DNA of 64,000 nucleotides from Multifurca ochricompacta (taxonomy: Eukaryota; Basidiomycota; Agaricomycetes; Russulales; Russulaceae). The stretch spans positions 62,001-126,000 of the forward strand of contig WTXG01000069.1 of NCBI GenBank assembly GCA_022496185.1, written 5' to 3'. The translations under genes and the position numbers were made by a program. This document shows, piece by piece, positions 1 through 10,889 of this stretch. The stretch's first letter is position 1, and the number at the start of each line of letters is the position of its first letter. The notes beneath the pieces were generated by a model. It searched no databases. It was given only the letters and a program-made list of their open reading frames with translations, and was not told the origin of the DNA.

Positions 1-1095
1 ACCAGAAAAAAAAAGGGAACGTGATAGAATAGCACGAATTTGGCTTAGAAAACAAGTGCAAAAAGGGCTAATCATATTTTCAGCAAAAAGTTCGTCGACG
101 AGGGGGAAAGTGGTAGTCAGAGAAGAATTGGGAAAAGGTGTACTCACCAACCAGTGCCGGAGCAAAAGAAAGAATACGAAAAAGGAGATGGAGCTGGGGG
201 AAATCTGGTTTTTCAGAAAAAGGTCGCCCTTTTATGTAGGGTCCGGTCCGTTGACCGCAGAGAGCTCAAGTCATATCAACCATTGACATGACCGACAGAT
301 TGCCGGATGCCCACAACGGCGGTGGAAAGCATACTGTCCAAAATTTATGAGCAATCAAATGAGATTAATAAGAAGTGATGCAACGACGTAGGCTCGGTGC
401 TGGTGTTACACCCGGAAGCCGTTACGCGTCAGGGGTGGAAACAATCATGAAGTGTTCTCGGAAGGCGTTAAAGCCGTTTATCCATCACAAAATCTAAAGT
501 TTTTTGGATTGGCTGTATAGATTATGAAAAAAAAAAAAAGCGATATTGAATGGGCTGCAGGGGCACGGGAAAGAGAGCCCTGACCGCACATAGCCGAGCC
601 GACATGTACAGAGATAGACCAAGGCAGTTCGTGCCTACCTAGAATATCAGGATCCTCGAAATTCCGGGGACCGGAATTGAATAGACCAAAATTCTGAGTT
701 CAGCCGGGGGAGGAGGGGGATGGAGGGGCTTGGCCATCAATGTTATAAAAGTGGGGGAAAGTAACCTGTACTTGCTGACCCTAATGGGCAAGAAGCAGCA
801 GATTGTTTGTAAGATGAGATGATGGGGCCCGGAATGCAAATGTACTGATAAAAGATACAGAACTAGATCATAAGTGCTCTAATTCAGGGTTTGATGAAAG
901 AGAGGAGAGGTGATAGCTGAAGGTTCCATGCTCAACACTCGAGCCATCCTTACAATGAGAATGGGAATGAAAGTGTTGAGCAAAACTCACAAAAATCAAT
1001 ACGGGCCTCGAGGGCGTAGCTGTTCTATTCTGCTTACTAAGAATGAAGTTTGCGCCCAGGGCCACGAAGAGAGGACATGTTCGGTCACACTCATG
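1..1095. other. Intergenic DNA, no supported gene
   Basis: No reading frame here looks like a real gene. The stretch 868-960, read on the minus strand, resembles 3651-3735 on the plus strand (shared CHCKDG / EHxTF-type reading), so it is probably a short inverted copy of a dispersed repeat. A short A-tract lies near 525-540. Confidence 0.4.
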
Positions 1096-1572
1096 AAACA
1101 AAGGAACTTGTTGGAAGAGCAGGAGTCAAATCCAAGGATTGCCGGGATTCGAACACTTCTTGAAGATACACTCTGTCCGTTGCTTTAAGTGGACCGGTCA
1201 TCATCATTATCAATCATTGCCAGTGGGGTTCCGATATCCTCATCCTTCTCCACAATGCACCTCCATCTCTTATTCCAACAGCTGATAACACCCACAATCG
1301 TGCAAACGAATTGGGAGGTTGTCTGTTGGGCGCGCAAAAGAAGTACTTTCTCAAATCAAAGCGATGCCAGCACATTCTAGGTTCTGGACTCGAGGACCCC
1401 TGTGAGCTACCTTATCGGTCAACCGGTTGGCAACAAGTTCCAGGAGGTCAACATCCCAAAATAATCCCGAGTTTGGTTTTGCCCAACATCAGTATTCTGC
1501 GCTCATCCCTTTCATACCATGGGCAGACCCGAGCAGTATTTCTTGGATGTGTATATTCCATCATATTGTACA
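1096..1572 (+). pseudogene. Relic of a third TPR-CHAT gene (CHAT-domain part only)
   Basis: The DNA aligns by eye with the CHAT genes at 4424-7608 and 48684-51869, but only in patches and with frame changes. The start resembles their linker (KQQKLLEE-like, 1096-1125). Then comes a close match to the segment encoding GPVVIINHSEWRSDILIL (about 1190-1240). The end matches the segment around PLHAMGPIP and the tyrosine-rich DLYIPSY (about 1490-1572). No open frame spans it, and the TPR half and the catalytic Cys region are missing. It is clearly an old, dead paralogue in the same orientation as the intact copies. This places three CHAT loci within 52 kb. The homology is secure; the exact ends are not. 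Confidence 0.75.
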
Positions 1573-2040
1573 ATCGCGAGGCCGTGTGAGTTAGAAGCAG
1601 AGAGAGGTTCCGGGAGAGAGAAAAGGAGAGAGAAGAAGGGTTCGATGTCGATGAGAACACTGAGACAGACAAGTAGCCTTGCAAGTCTGGTAGGCCGTTT
1701 GCTACACTTCAAGGCTGGAAAATACAAATCTGAGAACTGGTCTGTCAATACGTTGAAGACTCTTGAAACTGGCTAGACCGTTCGCTACCTTCGAAGGTTG
1801 TGGCACACAACGAGACGAAGAGGTGAGACAAAGCTGACATTTCATAGATAACATACTCGTCTTAAAATACATGAGGTCAGTATAAAACAAGCCAATTCCA
1901 GGTTTATTATGCAAAGATGTAAGTGGTATAAGGAAGGACCCGCTTCATGGGTGTGAAGATGAAAGGGAGATGATTGACGATACAAGTCACTGTGGAGACG
2001 AGGATGACTGGTTGAACGAGCGAGACGAGTGAAAAGGCAA

Positions 2041-3020
2041 GCTCACCCAACTCTCCCCCATTGCTGACATCCCTAAACTGGTATTATTGTCACACGACAT
2101 CTCTAAAGTGGTAATCTTGTCACACGACTATGATTTGTAATAATATTTATTTTAAAAAGGAAAGTTATCGTTGATCAACAAAAATCATTACAAACCAAAG
2201 TCATGTGACATGTATACACTGTAATAGCGAAAGACTGGCTCTGGGTCTGCTCACGCACTCCTCCACTGCCCTCTCTACTCCGACCATCGACAGGATCTCC
2301 AATTCCTGCCTAACTGGGCTCTGGAACTTGACCTGCCTCCATGACACAAACTCTTCACTTGCAAACCTTACATTGAGGATTTGCTCACCTTTATCCAGGA
2401 CATGTGGGCCTTCACAAGGCCTCCTTTGGTGAGATGACCTCATGAGCTGGATTAGGTCTGAGTTGGTGATGTTGGGTAGTATGGGTAAGTTCACCTTTCT
2501 TCTCCAACACACAGACTCTCTCCCCTCCCCACTCCTCTATTACACACTGTCTCTCCTGTTTCCCTCTACCAAGAGGTTTCACACATGGTGGTCCCTACCC
2601 TTCTCTCATGTTCACAACAGTAGTTACTTTGTACTGGTAGTAGCTGTGTGATTTGGGCAAGGCCCTGAAGCATGAATAAAAATCAATTTCCAAAAAAAAA
2701 CCTAATAGTGAAAATGCTTTACATCTTCCCTCCTCCTGTCCATGCAATGGGCAATAACACTCCTGCTACAAAAAATGTTCCAAGGCATGTTGTAAAAATC
2801 GACATAAAGTAGTGAGAACGCGCGAGAACACCAAAGTTCTTATCTAACCCTTATCTGATCTTATTCCAACTGATTTGTAATGATATTTATTTTGATAACT
2901 TTCCTTTTTGAAATAAATATTATTACAAATCACAGTCGTGTGACAAGATTACCACTTTAAGGATGTCGTGCGACAATATTACTACTTAGGGATGTCAGCG
3001 GTGGGGGAGAGTAAGGTGAC
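2041..3020. mobile_element. Non-autonomous DNA transposon with ~150-bp terminal inverted repeats
   Basis: The left end (about 2041-2197) reappears in reverse complement at the right end (about 2873-3020). Both ends share the outer tctccccc(a/c)... segment, two tandem inner units ending in gtcacacgac or gtcgcacgac, a gatttgtaataatattta segment and ggaaagttatc. The interior (about 2200-2870) has no recognisable transposase, so the element would depend on another copy. It holds a LINE 3' tail at about 2590-2699. No clear target duplication was found, so the outer limits are approximate and the superfamily is unassigned. Confidence 0.7.
2590..2699 (+). repeat. LINE-type 3' tail fragment with poly(A)
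   Basis: The sequence runs cagtagttac...gtagtagctgtgtgattt...gaataaaaatcaattt and then an A-tract. It matches the 3' end of the LINE at 47978-48075 and 48308-48406 and the copy ending near 59607. It is a 5'-truncated insertion inside the TIR element. Confidence 0.6.
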
Positions 3021-4140
3021 TTTAAGGAGAATGTGGTGGTGTTACGAACCTGTTCGATAACCCATTATGATAACCCATTCTTGTACGATAACATTTCCTT
3101 TCCACTTCTTTTCCTTCGAAGCAAGCCATTCCAGCCCCTTCTTCCCTGTTCTCGACTATGAACGGCAGCGTCCTCAACGCCCTTTCCCTGTTTCCTTTTT
3201 ATGACGTCGTTCACTTCCTAGGCTTATCAACTCAGGAACTCAGGAATCCAATCGGCTCGTTCTTTGCTTTGCCTTGTGTGCTTAGCAACAGTCTCATCAT
3301 TTTAATTGGTCAATATACTTTGACTTCAAACTCCTTGCAGAACGTCAGCCACGGTTACGCCAGGTGTGAGCGATAAAGCATGGCCTTTTCTCACCCTCCA
3401 TTCCTAGTTGTCAATTTACTAGTGGGGTCGCTACCTCGTTTTCCAATTTCCAGGGCCATTGGATCACCAGAATGCCTTGAACCTTACAAACAGATATGTT
3501 CTATTTTCGAGTATTGTGCACATAAACGAAACTGTGATAGCTACAGTACGGACTATCTTTTGGCCAGTATTTTGGCCCTTCCCTTGACTTGACACGCATC
3601 ATTGTGCATCACCCCTTCTTTTGTCAACATGTCCTGCTGCCTGCTACCTCTCCCACTGTAAGGATGGCCTGGGCATTGAGCATGAAACCTTCGCCTGGTT
3701 GAACTGTATTGTGCCGCCTGGCCATCCATTACCTCTCTGTCGTCACTTCTTTGTCTTTATTGCCTCTTCATCTCACACTTGTCTTTTTTATCCAAATTCA
3801 CTCTCTATGGCTTACTTCTTACCTACCACTCTGGACTCTCAAAAAAATATAAAGGTATTTACAATGCTTGTAGTAGAGCCAGTGAACCAGCAATCTAGGT
3901 TTTTTCTCTTTATCTCTGTGGTGCTAAATAACTTCACAACGACGACAAGCGCAAGGTCAAATGGAACCAGCAAGCAGCGTATTCGCAAGTACAAGCACGG
4001 CACACCCTGCCTCTGTCCTTTTTGGGACACACTTTTCCTCGCACTTACCGAGGGTTGGATCCGTTCTGCGAGTACACAGACAATTGCAAGATCTACCAAA
4101 GCTCAAAGTCAATCAAGCAAACGATACCGGGTTGACGGGC
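3021..4140. other. Intergenic DNA with a dispersed repeat near 3640-3760
   Basis: There is a plus-strand open stretch (3621-4277), but its composition is unlike a protein and it runs into the conserved CHAT promoter, so it is not called. The segment ccatccattacctctctg with its flanks (about 3712-3765) recurs at 62570-62630, and 3651-3735 has an inverted relative at 868-960. Nothing else is recognisable. Confidence 0.4.
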
Positions 4141-4423
4141 CGGGGAACAGCCGCCCTGCATTGCCTCATTGCCTCGTTTTGTCCTCATGCTCACGCTGCA
4201 TAAAACATGTATTCTGGTGTGGTCTTTGCCGTTCTCCAGCACCCGCAACCATTTTCGCCATTTACTCTCTCAATTAATTTCCAGAGGACTCCCGGTTACT
4301 GTGATTCTTGTACATTGAATAAACCATGGCCCAAGAATGTAAGTGCACAACTAAGTCATCTCTTTCCAGAGCATATGCCCTTTTATCGTCAGTAATTCAT
4401 TTTTTTTATTCGCAGCCTCCATT
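4141..4423 (+). promoter_or_regulatory. Core promoter and 5'-UTR intron of CHAT copy 1
   Basis: This segment is shared with 48407-48683 upstream of CHAT copy 2. It includes gaacagccgccctgcattg, a degenerate TATA-like cataaaac at about 4199 (tctataaaaa in copy 2) and a 5'-UTR intron at 4339-4415 that begins gtaagtgcacaac and ends attcgcag. The start codon follows at 4424. Because the intron is conserved in both copies, the duplication was of genomic DNA and not of a processed transcript. Confidence 0.7.
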
Positions 4424-7400
4424 ATGGAACTCGACCAAATCATCACTTCTAATCAGCGTGATCTCTCAAGGATCCCTCGATCTCACCCCGCTTACACTGC
4501 ATGCATCCATCGTCTGGCTAGATCACGATCCAAACGCTATGAACTATCAAAACAGAAGGAAGATCTTGACAAATCTGTTGTTCATTACACCGAAGCGATC
4601 TTTCTTCCACCTTCCTGGGATCATACCTAAACGTGGTTCAGATCTTCTTTCAACTCGTACATTCCCTTCTTCTTCGTTCCAAGAAGTTCAAGCAACCTGA
4701 GGATGCCAAGTGTGCGGTCGAATACCTTCGTTATCTCCGAGGACTACCCCTCTATACCTTTGAGGTCTCGCACAAAATTGTCACAACATTGCTTGTTCAG
4801 GCGTTGGGTATTCAAGTTGAGCTGGAAGCGGATGGGATGGGGGATATTGAGGAGATGGTGATGCTCTGCCAAGAACTTCTCACCTGTCACAGCTCAGCAA
4901 ACTATACAACTGACGCCATTTCCGCTTTGTTCCCCACTATGTTACGCAAAATTCGTCGAGGGAAGCAAGTACAGTCGTTAGATGGAGTCATTCAATGCCT
5001 TCGGGACGCGCTGAAGATCTTACCGCCAGGCTCTCATCAAGTTCCTCTCGGACTGGCCGTTTCTCTCTACATTAGATTCTGTAAAATTTATTCGAATGAC
5101 GACTACGATGAGGCAATGACCCTCCTAGAGAGTATCATTGCCTCAAGTCCTCTTGGCTGTCCCTGTCAACTTGGGGATGACCCCTGTCGATATCAGAATC
5201 TGGCCTCGGTATCTGCCGCGACTCTTGCACTCATGAGGGTTAGCTTCTATCCAAACCCAGAATATTTAGAGGAGGCGATTTCCCGTTGTCGTACCTTACT
5301 CGGCTCTTCTTCCCTTAGCAACAACCTTCGGCATGGTTTTACCCTTGGCATGGCATCCCTCGCCAAGCAGCGCTTCGAGAACTTCGGTCTCACAGAAATC
5401 CTTCAAGAATCAGATTCATATACTTCCGAAGCGGTCAGCCTTGCCTCATCGTCCTCAGCTCACGGCACATCTCAAGAACGAATTGACAAATATGATGCTG
5501 TTCGGGCGGGGTATCCGATGACGGTGGTAGAGGAGAAAATCCGAAATCTTCGCGAACTAATCTCCAAGACTCCCCCAGGCAATTCCAATCACAACACACA
5601 CATCAACGATCTTTTGAATTGGCACGAAACCAAGTTCTCTCATACCGACGATATAAAGGACCTTGAAGAGGTGATCAAGTGCCGCCGGCAACTACTTGCG
5701 TCAGCTGACACGAGTCATCCATTTGGATTCCAACCGGCACTCTTTTTGGGCGGTGACCTCTACATGGCGTTTGAGTGTTCAAATAAAATGGAGTACCTTG
5801 ACGAGTCTATCACTGTGCATCGTGGTGTTCTCGAAATGCAAAGCGCGCAGCCATACCACTTCTTTGTAATCCAAGAACTTTATGGGTCTTTATCCGAACG
5901 CTTCAGGTTGCTTGGTCGAAGACAGGATTTGGATGAAATCATTGAGCTATTTCCTTTGGCTGTCAATGACAAATTAGCAAAGGTATCTGACCGATTTGCT
6001 TTGTCATGCGACTGGGCATCCACTGCGCGATCGGCCAGGCACCCGTCCGTCTCTGATGCATACCAAAAGGCCATGTCATTAATCCAGACCTCATTTGTCT
6101 CCGCGCCGACCTTACAAATACAGCATTATCAACTGGTCGCAATGCGAGGGCTTTGCGACAAGATGCCGCTGGACTACGCGTCTTACCAGATCGAAATGGG
6201 TCAATTCACTCAGGCTATTGAGACTCTAGAACAAGGGAGGGCATTACTATGGTCTGAAATGCGTGGTCTTCGCAATTCCATGGATCATCTTTCTCGATTC
6301 AATTCACCTTTAGCGACGAAACTTGCAGCAATTAATCAGGATCTCGAGTCACTCACCATGTCTGTCACGCCGAGTGGGACTATAGAGATCAGCGATGCTG
6401 GATCACAAGTTGATGATGGGATGGACCCATTCGGTCGTCTGGTGGTCAAGCAACAGAAGCTTCTGGAGGAGCGGGATGTGCTCGTGTCACAGATCCAAGA
6501 ATTATCAGGGTTTGGAGACTTTCTGAAGACACCGTCGTTCGAAACTATTCGTATTGCTGCTTCACATGGGCCAGTCGTCATTATCAACCATAGCGAGTGG
6601 CGTTCCGATATCCTCATTCTCCTTCGCGACTCTCCCCCTTCCCTTATCCTTACAACTAAAGATTTCTACCGTCTTGCAAATGAATTAAAAGATCGCCTAG
6701 TGGTCGCACGAAAGGAGGGTCTCGATTCAGACAAATACAAACGCGCTTTACGTTCCGTACTCGAGGGCCTTTATAACCTCATCGGCGAACCAGTCATTGA
6801 CAAGCTCCGCACCTTGGGTGTACCAGAACAATCACGAATCTGGTGGTGTCCGACCTCTGTTTTCTGCTCTCTTCCCCTTCATGCAATGGGCCCAATCCCA
6901 TCAAATGACGGTGTCAAGCGATACTTTTCAGATTTATATATCCCTTCATATACACCGACACTCTCTGCACTCATCGAGTCTCGCAAACCCAGTCCAAAAA
7001 CGTCGATCCAACCTTCATTACTCCTTGTGGCTAATCCAGATGCATCCTTACCTGGCGCTTTTGGAGAGATGGAAATCATACAGTCTCTCAATTCGCGAGT
7101 GCCGGTGACCACCCTCTGTGGGAAGAATGCGACACCGGCTGGTGTGGTGGAAGGACTGCGACATCACGGATTTGCACATTTTGTGTGTCATGGAACACTC
7201 GAGACTGGGAAACCATTCGATGCATCATTCAAGCTGTTTGGTGATGAGCGCCTTACTCTACTCGACATTGTACGCTCTCAACTGCCTGCTGCTGAATTTG
7301 CATTCCTTGCTGCATGTCACACTGCGGAATTGACAGATGACAGTATTGCTGACGAGGCACTTCATCTTACTGCGGCAGTGCAATATTGTGGGTTTCGAAG

Positions 7401-7608
7401 TGTGGTTGGGACGATGTGGGAGATGGCGGATATAGATGGAAGTGAAATTGCAGAGAATTTCTACAAGTCGATGTTCTCTAGGAATGGAGAAGGGGTACCA
7501 TACCACTTGAGGTCTGCGAGGGCGCTTCGTGATGCGACGCGGAAGATGAGGAGAAAGAAGGGGATGACTCTGGAGCGATGGGTGAACTTTGTTCATTATG
7601 GTGCTTGA
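4424..7608 (+). CDS. TPR-CHAT caspase-like protease, copy 1 (frameshifted)
   Basis: This is a paralogue of the intact gene at 48684. The N-terminus MELDQII starts at 4424 but stops after 68 codons (4630). Compared with copy 2, one base is missing near 4618 (tgggatcat against tggggattct). The main frame resumes at 4633 and runs 991 aa to 7608. That part keeps helical TPR-like repeats (segments such as EAMTLLESII, YLEEAISRC, DLEEVIKCR, YLDESITVH, DLDEIIELF) and a C-terminal CHAT domain with the catalytic-type His in HFVCHG and Cys in FLAACHTA. CHAT domains are clan CD (caspase-related) cysteine peptidases. In bacteria, TPR-CHAT proteins act as triggered proteases. In mushrooms the family is large and its role is mostly unknown. 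Either this copy is a pseudogene or it uses the internal ATG at 4633, which would drop about 70 residues. Confidence 0.85.
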
Positions 7609-8844
7609 TGGAGGAAAGCTTTCACTCGTGGTTAGTATCTTAATACGTTTGGGTAAAAGCCTTCGGCTTCACATATTCACTTCCTATGTCAAGAAATTTG
7701 CACAGATGGTTTTTTGTTCGATGGTATATCACTTCGTGTGGAGGCATATGATTAGAAATAGTATTTATTTTTTGGCATCACCTGTGGGATTTGTTTAAAA
7801 AATATCTAGGTTGGGTATCGCTTAAGGACAGTTGTGCATCTTTCTTCTCCGATCACTACCATCTGCTTGAGCTTGTCCCTCTGGTCACTTGCACGGCTGG
7901 CTTTAAGAGTAACTAGATACGCACTGTAAACTGCCCATAATCACAGTTTTTTACCCCCCATTCAACACCAGTGGTGGATGGCTGCCCTAGCTACCGCCAC
8001 AAAGCATCGAGATGGGGCCTCAGACTCCATGTCCATCCCACTCCTCACACTCTCCCAGCTACATACTCCGACAATTGAGGTCAATGCTGCCCTACAGGTA
8101 GCAGACCCACTCCAACGAATCCCAGGTTTTCCACGACTGGGCTTTTGCCAGGCCATCACAGACCCTGGACATCGCAGCCATGAAACTAACCCCCCTCTCT
8201 GAGACACTGTTGGTGACGATGCCTTCAACAATACTCAAAGACTGTGTCACCGAGAGGTTCCACACAACTTTTTGGCTGACCTATCTGATAATGCCACAGA
8301 CTACAGCATCAGGAAAATGACATATTGCTAGATTGACTATTGCTAGCCAATCTAGCCCTTCTAGCACTTTAAATTCAAAAGTAGATTTAGCAAATGTGTC
8401 TTCATGCCTAGAACTACTTTTGAAAATGTAAAGCTACTTTTCAATGTAAAGCTACTTTTTAATCTAAAGCTACTTTTCAAATCTAGGACTCGTTTGTCTA
8501 GTTTTTATGTTTATCGCATTTTTTGGGTTGGTAAAGTGGTTCACAAAGTGGTTCACAAAGCAGTTCTCAGATAGTCCATAATAGTTTAACATTATTACTA
8601 AGCAATTTACATGAAGATGGTAATCTACGCGCGCAATGTTTTTTGATATCTAGCATGAATAAATCAGAGGAATATAATATATTAATGAGACATACCAGTC
8701 AAGCTCGATGAGGGGAAAGGCAGTATCAGTGGGTCCTCCAGCATCTTGAGAGGACCCCTTACTTGTGTGATAATAGTATTGCAATTGGTTGATTATTCAT
8801 TCCCAACGTTCGCCATCAACTCTTTTTGTAATGCCAACCCATTC
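7609..8844. other. 3' flank of CHAT copy 1, then repeat-bearing intergenic DNA
   Basis: The first ~175 bp (to 7782) match the 3' flank of CHAT copy 2 (51870-52044), which marks the end of the duplicated unit. After that there is no supported gene. Four imperfect 18-bp tandem units (aagctactttt-type) lie at about 8410-8486, and a gtggttcacaaa motif is repeated at about 8535-8565. Confidence 0.5.
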
Positions 8845-9331
8845 TCACACCTTTCTGCCCCAAGGATCTTCAATAAAACCGGGTCCCTTGACACCATCCC
8901 TGAACAACATTAGCCCTTGCTCAACTGCAGCTGTTACCAATGCCAGTGCTCCAATTTGAGGGCCATAATCGATTGGTGATTTTTCTATCCTTTGAAGGTG
9001 TTTTGCATATACTTTCGTGATTAACTCTGAACAAAACGCTGCATGTGAACCCTGTTGGCAATTTTAGACAGTTATAGTACATCATAATATAACTTACCTT
9101 GAAATCTGGGTACTGGTAAATAAAGTGAAAGCCTTCAAGAGCAGACCCAGCAAATTTTGCGAACTCTTCCGAAGAAGCAAAGTCATAGCATGTGTCATTG
9201 TCCCATAGATCCAAGATAACCTTGTAGCCCACCTTTCCAATGTCGCTGCACCAGTTATTGAGTACATTATCAATCTGAAAGTCATAAGATCAATACTCAG
9301 TAAGGAAAAATGATGGATATACCATGCCTAG
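8845..9331 (-). pseudogene. 3' exons of an unidentified host gene, truncated by gypsy A
   Basis: Three exon pieces on the minus strand splice cleanly: 9323-9331 (cut), 9098-9274 and 8845-9052, with introns 9275-9322 (48 bp) and 9053-9097 (45 bp; GTAAGT...CAACAG). The joined frame is open to a TGA at 8845-8847. It contains segments such as WCSDIGKVGYKVILDLW, SALEGFHFIYQYPDFK and IGALALVTAAVEQGL. The last resembles the IGALAL-AAVE-type segment seen in uncharacterised Agaricomycete proteins, but I cannot name the family. The gene has no 5' part in this window: its reading frame ends exactly where the gypsy A LTR begins. Its clean splicing suggests recent truncation. Confidence 0.65.
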
Positions 9332-9944
9332 TGTGACGGTTTTGTCTGTTGGTGTTAGGGTCATGTGTACCATGTGCTTTTCTTTTTCTTTGCCTTACAT
9401 TTACTATATCACGCAGATACACACATGACTTGCTTATGAAGGACTTATTACTTACATGCTGACTGATTTGCTTACTGATCTTACTTAGTGGCTTACTGAT
9501 CAACATCCAGAGGGCACAACCCCTCTCCTTTCTTTATCCTTCTGGGGTATTCTACTGTACAACCATTAGACTACCTAGTGAACGCTCTAGTAACTACCAG
9601 AACCAACCTTCATAGCATAGAACATGTATATAAACCCCTAGTAGATCAGAGTAAGACTCTAAGTCTGTTCTTCTGTAGCAATACAGGTGTACTAGGACTC
9701 ACATTATTTGACTGAAGAACATCTTCCACTTGAAACCTTTAAGCCGCGCCTTGAAGGAACTTCGATCCCTTGAAACTTGCAGCAGGACTTAGTGTCACTG
9801 CTCGACTTTGCCTCGCGCGTGTGCCCCCTTTGACTGGCACAACTTGACTTAGCTTGGAACCTTGACTTGATAAGAGGCTCTTGTAGCCTTGACAGACGAC
9901 CTTGAACCTCGAACCTCAACACAGCACCACACCTTGCTGTGACA
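9332..9944 (+). repeat. Gypsy A 5' LTR
   Basis: This 613-bp direct repeat of 22569-23179 has TG...CA ends. A TATA box (tatataa) starts at 9627, and the predicted transcript start lies 34 nt later at 9661. Confidence 0.9.
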
Positions 9945-9957
9945 TAAGAACAGACTT
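9627..9957 (+). promoter_or_regulatory. Gypsy A TATA box, transcript start and self-primer binding site
   Basis: The TATA box starts at 9627. The sequence AAGTCTGTTCTT lies at 9661-9672. Its exact reverse complement, AAGAACAGACTT, sits at 9946-9957, one base after the LTR. This is the arrangement of Tf1, in which the first ~11 nt of the transcript fold back to prime minus-strand cDNA. No tRNA-type PBS is seen. The transcript start is inferred from TATA spacing. Confidence 0.75.
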
Positions 9958-10091
9958 GCAAAAGAACTAAACAGAAGAACTCACCAGAACTGCAAGGCGA
10001 CAACGACGTGTCCCTTGCCCGACACCCGATCGCGACGTCTTCAACACGTGAGCCCAGAACCCCACCGTCCGAACGAACATCCCCATGACGA

Positions 10092-10377
10092 TACCTATCA
10101 ACCAAAGAGTCAGAACCCCGAGAAAGTGAAGACTTACCTTTTGATCTCCACAACCAATTCGCCCTACTTGCGGCAGCAGATGATACTATCGACATTGAGA
10201 CTCGAACCACCACTCCACAAGCAATGGCGGCCAGACCAAATACCAGACAGGCTCGAAGGGCCGCGGAAGAAGACATTGTCAAAACGCACCCCAGTCGACC
10301 CGACCGAAGTCCCGAAGAAAGAACCACCACGACCACCAGAGCTATGAGTAGAAATCCCAACGAACCACCTTTAGGCC
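10092..10377 (+). CDS. Gypsy A gag, N-terminal part (interrupted by copia B)
   Basis: This open frame runs without a stop to the copia B insertion (target aggcc, 10373-10377). It includes DLPFDLHNQFALLAAADD and a basic Arg-rich stretch, and the first in-frame ATG is at 10224. The other half of gag starts at 16989, right behind the second copy of aggcc, so the gag was whole before copia B inserted. The longer minus-strand frame over this region is a shadow. Confidence 0.6.
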
Positions 10378-10889
10378 TGTTGAACACAGGAGATGTTTGG
10401 TGATGCTTCAGGCATCAGGTGATCAGATTAGCTACCTTGTAGATTAGATTAGATACCGGAGTCTCGGACTTTTTACATTATCATTATTACTTTCTTTCTC
10501 ACATTCCGCAGTAGCTGACTGATGCACCGTGTAACATGTGATTTCTGTAGTGGCCAATGGCCTTTCTCCCTCTGTTTACTCTTTGTTTATTGTCCGGCAC
10601 TTGTGGACTTATTCCCAGTGTGCACAGACCATTTCCCCTGGCCCCTATGGGTATATAAGGGTGTCTGTTTCATCCTCTACACTTCAGAGTTCTTCTTCCT
10701 CTGAAGTGTAAGTCGTCTTTACTTTACTTTCTACTTTTCCTTTGACTAACTTTCTCTGTGTAGATAACTTGTCTTTTAGGTCAGTAGAATAGTATTAGAG
10801 AGTTCTTCTTCCTCTGAAGTATAACTTGTCTTTTAGTTTAACAACTAACAACTCACAGTCAGTATGCTGCGCATCATGCCTGTTTCACA
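10378..10889 (+). repeat. Copia B 5' LTR
   Basis: 512 bp with a TATA box (gtatataagg) near 10650. It is paired with 16474-16983, and closely related LTRs occur at 32480-32979 and, in part, at 30626-30956. Confidence 0.92.

Noticed and set aside
3621..4277. 218-codon plus-strand frame
   Set aside because: No domain, odd composition, and it crosses the conserved CHAT promoter, whose duplicate does not preserve the frame.
8410..8486. 18-bp tandem units as a regulatory array
   Set aside because: Only four imperfect AT-rich units in decayed DNA with no gene next to them; a minisatellite is enough to explain them.
9704..10387. 227-codon minus-strand frame
   Set aside because: It is antisense to the gypsy A LTR and gag start, with Ser/Arg/Val-rich low-complexity composition; a shadow frame.
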